Assembly: GCF_023898315.1 (NCBI RefSeq)
Contig: NC_064622.1
Coordinates: forward strand, 355,923,234-355,987,233
Source: Schistocerca nitens
Lineage: Eukaryota > Arthropoda > Insecta > Orthoptera > Acrididae
Reading direction: 5' to 3'
DNA: 64,000 nt
The notes below the pieces were generated by a model. That model was not told the origin of the DNA, ran no database searches, and saw only the letters and a list, made by a program, of their open reading frames with translations. Position numbers and translations under genes: made by a program. Positions 57,751 through 64,000 of the stretch are shown piece after piece (the first letter of the stretch is position 1; the number at the start of each line of letters is the position of its first letter).

Positions 57751-59139
57751 AATATGGAGAGGATAGATTGCTACTCACCACATAGAGGAGTTGTTGAGTC
57801 ACAGTCAGGCACAGTGAAAAAGAATGCTAGGAACATTCAGCTTTCAGGCAGAGTCCTTCACCAGAAGTAGAAAATTCACACACATTAACACAGAGACAGT
57901 TCACACACACACGGCCACTGTCATCTCTGGCTGCTAAGGTCTGACTGCAACTGCATGTAAGGTGAGCTGCAATCTGGTTGGGGTAGGTGGTGGGGGTATG
58001 GAAAAGCTGTGAGGGTGAGGATATCAGGGTAGGGTGGGGGAAGATACTAGTGCTGTATGTGAGAATGTAATGGTGACAGGATAGGGCCGCTAGACGCATC
58101 TTCACTGGATTATTGTGTGTGTGTGTGGGGGGGGGGGGGGGTGAAGGTACCATCTAGGTGTGTTGACAGGATAGAATGTTCGTGCATTACTGGTGTGGGA
58201 GCAGGAAATGGGATGGTCAGGTGGAGAGCAGGGAGCAGTGAAGCTTTTGACCAGGGAAGTGACTGCACACTTCAGAAAAGCAGGTGTTGTTGGGGAAATC
58301 CAGATGCAGCAGTCATAAAAGTGGAGCCCATGCTGTTGGGTGGCATGCTCAGCAGTAGGGTGGTCCAGCTGTCTCTTGGCCACAGTTAGGTTGTGGCCAT
58401 TCATGCAGATAGACAGATTGTTGGTTGTCATGCCCACATAGAATGTGGCACAGCTGTTTCAGCTAAGCATGGCTGCTTTCACACGTGGCTCCGCCTTTGT
58501 ATCTCTGTCTGTTGCGGGGATATGAGCCACTGGGGAAAAGGATGGGAGCAGGGCTGGAATAGGGAAGGACATTGGTATTGTGTAAGTGGGGTGTGTGATG
58601 GATTACCATGGTAGGAGTGGTGGGTGGATAGTGTAGAGGATATTTTTCATTGCAGGGCACCATGAGAGATATTAAAAACCCTGAGGGAGAACAAGATTTA
58701 ATTGCTCCAGTCCCAGGTGGTACTGAGTCATAAGGGGCCAGACAGAGGGTATGTCGGAGACTGGTAGGTGACTGGGGTGATAAGGCATGAGAGATGTGTT
58801 TCTGGTCAAGTTTGGAATGCTAATTTTGGTCTGTGTGTGGGGGGGGGGGGGGGGGGCAGTGAGACTCTTGGCATATTTGGAGAGGACTCCCTCTCCCCCA
58901 TCCCCACCACAGTACGTTGAACTGAACCTAGGAGCCCTATCATTTTTCCACCACATCTGTGCATGTGCGCACTCTCTTTCTTGCATGTTTTCTGCTTCTG
59001 GTGGAGCGGAAAATTTTCTGCATTCTTTTTCATTATATCTGTCTGCTACTCAGTGCCTCCTCTGTGTGGTGAGTACCAAACTATCTTTTCCATATGGTAG
59101 TTATTTCATGCTGGACTTTCCATTGTTATGTCTTTTTCT
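57751..59139. mobile_element. Dispersed repeat family R (copy 2), inserted in the Tc1-like element
   Basis: The left end (ATATGGAGAGGATAGATTGC, then TACTCACCACATAGAGGAG) is an imperfect inverse of the right part (about 59060-59097, complement ATATGGAAAAGATAGTTTGG, then TACTCACCACACAGAGGAG). The right portion also matches 24500-24570. G runs lie at 58127-58141 and 58839-58856. Frames up to 155 codons have no recognised domain. Confidence 0.7.
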
Positions 59140-59240
59140 AAGAGTCACTTATGTCAGTGTATTTCCCCATTTGCATCCCATATCATTGCTAAAATCATTC
59201 CCCATTCATCTCTGTTCCAGTTATGCACTGTTTTATGTTA
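59140..59240 (-). mobile_element. Tc1-like element, right part of the interrupted copy
   Basis: GTCACTTATGTCAGTGTATT and CCCCATTTGCATCCCATATC continue the element broken at 57750 (GCTCTTTGTCAAA). Its right terminal repeat is missing. Confidence 0.65.
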
Positions 59241-59760
59241 AAGTGATTTTCTAGGATTACAGTTTTTCGAAGAAGAAACTCCGCTGTTGTTGATTAATTA
59301 TGAAATTTCACTCTATAAAAAAATTGGCTAAGCTGATTCAACTGTTGGAAACAACTCAATTGCAAACTACATATTTTCAGATATGCTGTTATCGTCACAG
59401 GATGCTTTGTGTGACTGAAATTTAAAACGGAAAAATTAATCAATTTAATTGGTGTCTTAATTGTAACTGACTATGTGTTTAATCCACCTTGTTGCAGTTG
59501 TTCCAAGCATTTGAACAAATGATATTAGTGGTCTCCATGATTATTTTGCTGGAGTTAGATGTTTGTTTTCGGAAGTGTTTTGGTGCTTCATTACCCTATG
59601 TTATAAGGTGTCGCATTTTCATCACTGCACACAAACAAAATGCCTTCATTCCATGTGAAGAATCTCTAAAATATTTGACTGTTCTTTGTGTTCAAACAAC
59701 TCACTTGTTCTGCTCCTTGAGTTTCTACACTTCCTATTTGTCACTGGGGATGCCACCTAA
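59241..59760. other. Intron 8 segment, no recognised element
   Basis: A 95-codon + frame (59489-59776) has no recognised motif. Confidence 0.5.
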
Positions 59761-59765
59761 TACTA

Positions 59766-60860
59766 GGTGGTTGTAATTAAACAGACGGTGTTTGGGATGC
59801 TGCATTGCAGCTTGTATACATCACAGGATACTGAAACATAGTAGGTATGTTCGTTAATTGGTGCACTCAGGGAGTATACTGAAAAAAAGAACAAGAGTTC
59901 CACTTCCTGCCACCAGTTGAAAATAAGGCACTGCAAGTAGTTAAAATGTGGTGTGGGTGCAGGAAAAGGGGAGAAAAAATCAAACACATAATAACGGAGG
60001 CTCTGACATGTTTATTAGGATACAGTCATAAGTAACAACAGGTGTTCAGTGTGGTCTCCCAACACGGCAACTTGCCGCATCCATAACATGGCACGGTCAA
60101 CAGTTGCTTGCAGCATATCCAGTGTAATTAGAGTGATATGTTGTATCCTATCCGTCAGATCAGGATTAATCTGGATGCATCCCTGACAGACATGGTCTTT
60201 CAGATATCTCTACAACCAGATGCCACATAGATTTTGGGTGGGGAATCTGAAAGGCCACAAATCTTGAAATTACCTAGAGATGACGTTGTCATTACCGAAG
60301 GTTTCTCTAAGCAAATCTTTCACCTGGCAAGCGACATACCGTGTCATCTTGCATGAAAATAGTGGTTAGGAAACAGTTGAGTACTGGCAGAACTGGAATC
60401 ACATGTTACACGAGGAGGTCCTTATAATGTGTAGATGTCACAATACACCTTACAGACCTTCTCCTTGAAGAAAAATGGACCAATAATGAAGGAGCTTGTG
60501 AACCCACACCATGCAGTTACATAAGCTGATAGCAGTGGATGTTCCTACACAACATTTAGCAGAATAGAACCCCATATGTGACAGTTCTGTGCATTCATGA
60601 CACCATGCAGAGTAAAATGTGCCACATCTATCCAAAGACCACATGCATCGGTTTCCATGCATGCCAAAAAATTAAGGTCAAACTTACGGTGTTGTAGCCT
60701 ATCACGGAGCCTTATTTGGTGTATGTTCTGAATCTTATAGGGATACCATTGAAATGCACTGCAAAATCTTTTGAACTGTCAACCGGGAGGGGGGATTCAT
60801 CTGACAGCTCTAGCACTCAAGCACTGGCTCCAGAATCTGAGGCAAGTGCTACATGGTGAG
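59766..60860 (-). pseudogene. Mariner-like transposase remnant (minus)
   Basis: The minus strand gives LCGIWL-RYLKDHVCQGC (cf. CDFFLWGYLKDHV), DRIQHITLITLDMLQ and LGDHTEHLL, the C-terminus of a mariner-like transposase, followed by more distant fragments up to about 60700. Many stops. The left border at about 59766 (GGTGGTTGTAATTAAAC) is a guess. Confidence 0.6.
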
Positions 60861-60865
60861 CTATA

Positions 60866-62022
60866 CACTATGTGATCAAAAGTATTCCGACACTCCCAAA
60901 AACATACGTTTTTCATATTAGATGCATTGTGCTGCCATTAGACATCGTGAGAGAGCAGAATGGGGCACTCCACGGAAATCATGGACTTCAAACATGGTCA
61001 GGTGATTGGGTGTCACTTGCGTCATATGTATGTACGTGAGATTTCCACACTCCTAAACATCCCTAGGTCCACTGTTTCCACGTGATAGTGAAATTGAAAT
61101 GTGAAGGGACACATACAGCACAAAAGCATACAGACCGACATCATCCATTGACTGACAGAGACCGCCAACAGTTGAAGAGGGTCGTAATGTGTAATAGACA
61201 GACATCTATCCAGACTATCACACAGGAATTCTAAACTGCATCAGGATCCCCTGCAAGTACTGTGACTGTTCGGCAGGAGATGAGAAAACTTCGATTTCAT
61301 AGTTGAGCAGCTCCTCATTAGCCACACATCAAGCCGTTAAATACCAAACGACGCCTCGTTTGGTCTAAGGAGTGTAAACATTGGACCATTGAACAGTGGA
61401 AAAATGTTCTGTTGAGTGACAAATCATGGTACATAATGTGGCGATCCGATAGGAGGGTGTGAGTATGGCGAATGCCTGGTGAACGTCCTCTGCCAGTGTG
61501 TGTGGTGCCAACAGTAAAAATTCGGCAGCGGTTATGTTGTTGTGTGGTCGTGTTTTTCGTGGAGGGGGCTTGCACCCCTTGTTGTTTTGCATGGCACTGT
61601 CACAGCACAGGCCTACACTGATGTCTTAAGCACCTTCTTGCTTCTGACTGTTGAAGAGCAGTTTGGGCATGGCAATTGCATCTTTCGACACAATTGAGCA
61701 CCTGTAATGGACTGGCCTGCACGGAGTCCTGACCTGAACCCTAAACAACTCATTTGGGATGTTTTGGAATGCCGGCTTCGTGCCAGGCCTCACCAATCGA
61801 CATCGATACCTCTGCTGAGTGCAGCACTCCATGAAGAATGGGTTGCCGTTCCCCAAGAAACTTTCCAGCACCTGATTGAAGGTATACCTGCGAGAGTGGA
61901 AGGTGTCATCAAGGCTAAGGGTAGGCCAACACCTTATTGCATTGCAGCATTACCAATGGAGAGCGGCACGAACCTGTAAGTCATTTTCTGCCAGGTGTCC
62001 GGATACTTTTGAGCATAAAGTG
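60866..62022 (+). mobile_element. Tc1-type DNA transposon, degenerate (copy B)
   Basis: The left end CACTATGTGATCAAAAGTAT is identical in its first 20 bases to copy A at 5451. TA flanks lie at 60864-60865 and 62023-62024. The + strand encodes an N-terminal HTH region and, at 61707-61979, MDWPARSPDLNPKQLIWDVL and ARVEGVIKAKGRPTPY. Catalytic Glu is replaced (NPKQ instead of NPIE), and about 60 bp are deleted between the second Asp motif and VMDWPA, so it is inactive. Orientation is opposite to copy A. Confidence 0.92.
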
Positions 62023-62024
62023 TA

Positions 62025-62400
62025 GTTATAGCAACTACAACAAGTGCCATGGTTGTGGGTCACCTCCATGTACTTGCTGCTCCACCTTATTCAACTGTTT
62101 CTTCAGAGTTAATGATCATATTCTTTAGCCCATTTATTGACTTTGCTGTTATTTCAGTCAACATCATATCTCAGTGAAGTGCCGTCCTGATAAAACAGTT
62201 TTACCAGCATTGTACAGTCGTTTTTCTCAATAGCTATTACACCAACATTCACTTCACAGAAGGAATCAACACATGTTGCCAAATGACAAACATCATACTT
62301 ACATCAAAAAACTAAACATTTCACTTTCTGGTTGCCCACATTGCCATATTTTCACCCAGTTGCAGTAAATGGGACCATTTTTTTTCCCCATCATGCTCCA
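62025..62400. other. Intron 8 segment, no recognised element
   Basis: Sequence between the Tc1 copy and the LINE tail. Nothing recognised. Confidence 0.5.
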
Positions 62401-64000
62401 TGTTGTTGTTGTTGTGGTCTTCAGTCCTGAGACTGGTTTGATGCAGCTCTCCACACTACTCTATCCTGTGCAAGCTTCTTCATCTCCCAGTACTTACTGC
62501 AACCTACATCCTTCTGAATCTGCTTAGTGTATTCGTCTCTTGGTCTCCCTCTACGATTTTTACCCTCCATGCTGCCCTCCAATGCTAAATTTGTGATCCC
62601 TTGATGCCTCAGAACATGTCCTACTAACCGGTCCCTTCTTCTTGTCAAGTTGTGCCACAAACTCCTCTTCTCCCCAATTCTATTCAATACCTCCTCATTA
62701 GTTATGTGATCTACCCATCTAATCTTCAGCATTCTTTTGTAGCACCACATTTCAAAAGCTTCTATTCTCTTCTTGTCCAAACTATTTATCGTCCCATGTT
62801 TCACTTCCATACATGGCTACAGTCCATACAAATACTTTCAGAAACGACTTCCTGACACTTAAATCTATACTCGATGTTAACAAATTTCTCTTCTTCAGAA
62901 ATGCTTTCCTTGCCATTGCCAGTCTACATTTTCTATCCTCTCTACTTCGACCATCATCAGTTATTTTGTTCCCAAAATAGCAAAACTCCTTTACGACTTT
63001 GTGTCTCATTTCCTAATCTAATCCCTCAGCATCACCCGACTTAATTTGACTACATTCCATTGTCCTCGTTTTGCTTTCGTTGATGTTCATCTTATATCCT
63101 CCTTTCAAGACACTATCCATTCCGTTCAACTGCTCTTTCAAGTCCTTTGCTGTCCCTGACAGAATTACAATGTCATCGTCAAACCTCAAAGATTTTATTT
63201 CTTCTCCATGGATTTTAATACCTACTCCGAATTTTTCTTTTGTTTCCTTTACTGCTTGCTGAATATACAGATTGAATAACATCGGGGACAGGCTACAACC
63301 CTGTCTCACTCCCTTCCCAACCGCTGCTTCCCTTTCATGCCCCTCGACTCTTATAACTGCCATCTGGATTCTGTACAAATTGTAAATAGCCGTTCGCTCC
63401 CTGTATTTTACCCTTGCCACCTTTAGAATTTGAAAGAGAGTATTCCAGTCAACATTGTCAAAAGATTTCTCTAAGTCTACAAATGCTAGAAACATAGGTT
63501 TGCCTTTCCTTAATCTTTATTCTAAGGTAAGTCATAGAGTCAGTATTGCCTCATGTGTTCCAATATTTCTACGGAATCCGAACTGATCTTCCCCGAGGTC
63601 AGCTTCTACAAGTTTTTCCATTCGTCTGTAAAGAATTCGCGTTAGTATTTTGCAGCTGTGACGTATTAAACTGATAGTTCGGTAATTTTCACATTTGTCA
63701 ACACCTGCTTTCTTTGGGATTTGAATTATTATATTCTTCTTGAAGTCTGAGGGTATTTCGCCTGTGTCATGCATCTTGCTCACCAGATGGTAGAGTTTGT
63801 CAGGACTGGCTCTCCCAAGGCCGTCAGTAGTTCTAAAGGAATGTTGTCCACTACTGGGGCCTTGTTTCGACTCGGGTCTTTCAGTGCTCTGTCAAACTCT
63901 TCACGCAGTATCATATCTCCCATTTCATCTTCATCTACATCCTTTTCCATTTCCATAATATTTTCCTCAAGTACACCACGACACGGCGGTCGGATGGTCC
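62401..64000 (-). mobile_element. RTE-like LINE, runs off the window end
   Basis: The 3' tail is (CAA)n on the minus strand (62401-62415). Upward, minus frames encode 62810-62421 (EAFEMWCYKRMLKIRWVDHI, NEEVLNRIGE, GHVLRHQG), 63009-62782 (FCYFGNKITDDGRSRED), 63495-63013 (FVDLEKSFDNVDW, GVRQGCSLSPMLFNLYI, RFDDDIVILSGTA) and 63783-63532 (IIIQIPKKAGVDKCENYRTI, QFGFRRNIGTHEAI). This is a near-continuous RT with a few frameshifts. The active-site box reads FDDD instead of FADD. Confidence 0.92.

Larger units (their letters stand above)
1588..64000 (+). other. Br140: BRPF/peregrin gene span (5' and middle part, continues past window)
   Basis: The eight coding exons listed below splice into one open frame of 502 codons plus two bases. 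The protein aligns in order with the BRPF family: C2H2 finger (residues 24-48), BRPF N-terminal block (about 90-125), Epc-like block (about 150-237), PHD1 (257-301), zinc knuckle and extended PHD2 (311-431), and a basic conserved block (from about 476). BRPF proteins are scaffold subunits of MOZ/MORF and HBO1 histone acetyltransferase complexes in the nucleus. The window ends in intron 8, so the bromodomain, PWWP domain, stop codon and poly(A) site are not seen. Exon count and phases are read from the sequence. The function is family knowledge. Confidence 0.93.

Noticed and set aside
58787-59254. 155-codon + frame as a gene
   Set aside because: Begins just before a G run, lies inside repeat family R, and has no motif.
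1-64000. CRISPR array, prophage or bacterial operon
   Set aside because: No regularly spaced repeats with unique spacers; spliced gene structure and transposon types show eukaryotic DNA.

Overview
The window looks like nuclear DNA from a large-genome insect. The repeat vocabulary (tRNA-headed SINEs, many mariner/Tc1 elements, RTE- and Jockey/CR1-like LINEs, long multi-kilobase introns) reminds me of orthopterans such as locusts (Schistocerca-like). That placement rests on recall of repeat families and not on any search, so treat it as an inference.

One host gene is present, on the + strand. It encodes the 5' and middle part of a BRPF/peregrin chromatin reader (Drosophila Br140, vertebrate BRPF1 family). 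I reconstruct eight coding exons: 1588-1768, 1846-2063, 17095-17228, 22148-22325, 35030-35167, 37969-38157, 39033-39231 and 56090-56360. All seven junctions have GT..AG borders and compatible phases. Together they give 502 complete codons and two bases of the next codon. In order they encode an N-terminal C2H2 finger, the conserved BRPF N-terminal block, an Epc-like block, PHD1, a zinc knuckle, the extended PHD2, and the start of the basic conserved block after it. The bromodomain and PWWP exons lie beyond the right edge. Introns measure 77 bp, 15.0 kb, 4.9 kb, 12.7 kb, 2.8 kb, 0.88 kb, 16.9 kb and more than 7.6 kb.

The rest is intronic and upstream DNA filled with transposable elements. Intron 2 (2064-17094) holds SINEs, three mariner-type elements, a Tc1-type element and two LINE copies. 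Intron 3 holds a nearly full-length RTE-like LINE (18612-22006) flanked by a 12-bp target duplication. Intron 4 holds a tRNA-like/palindrome repeat, LINE ends, a Tc1 element with one nonsense codon (30593-32013) nested in a LINE, a deleted mariner and a pogo remnant. Intron 5 has a 300-bp foldback element. Intron 7 has a three-level nest (LINE, then a TIR element, then a deleted mariner), a truncated piggyBac and another mariner. Intron 8 has nested Tc1-like DNA, an inverted second copy of the 5.4-kb Tc1 element, and an RTE-like LINE running off the window end.

I found no second host gene, no convincing functional tRNA or rRNA, no CRISPR, and no clear new multi-gene system. The most interesting material is structural: a perfect 107-nt palindrome next to a tRNA-like body, well-preserved transposons with very few lesions, and dated insertion order inside one conserved gene.
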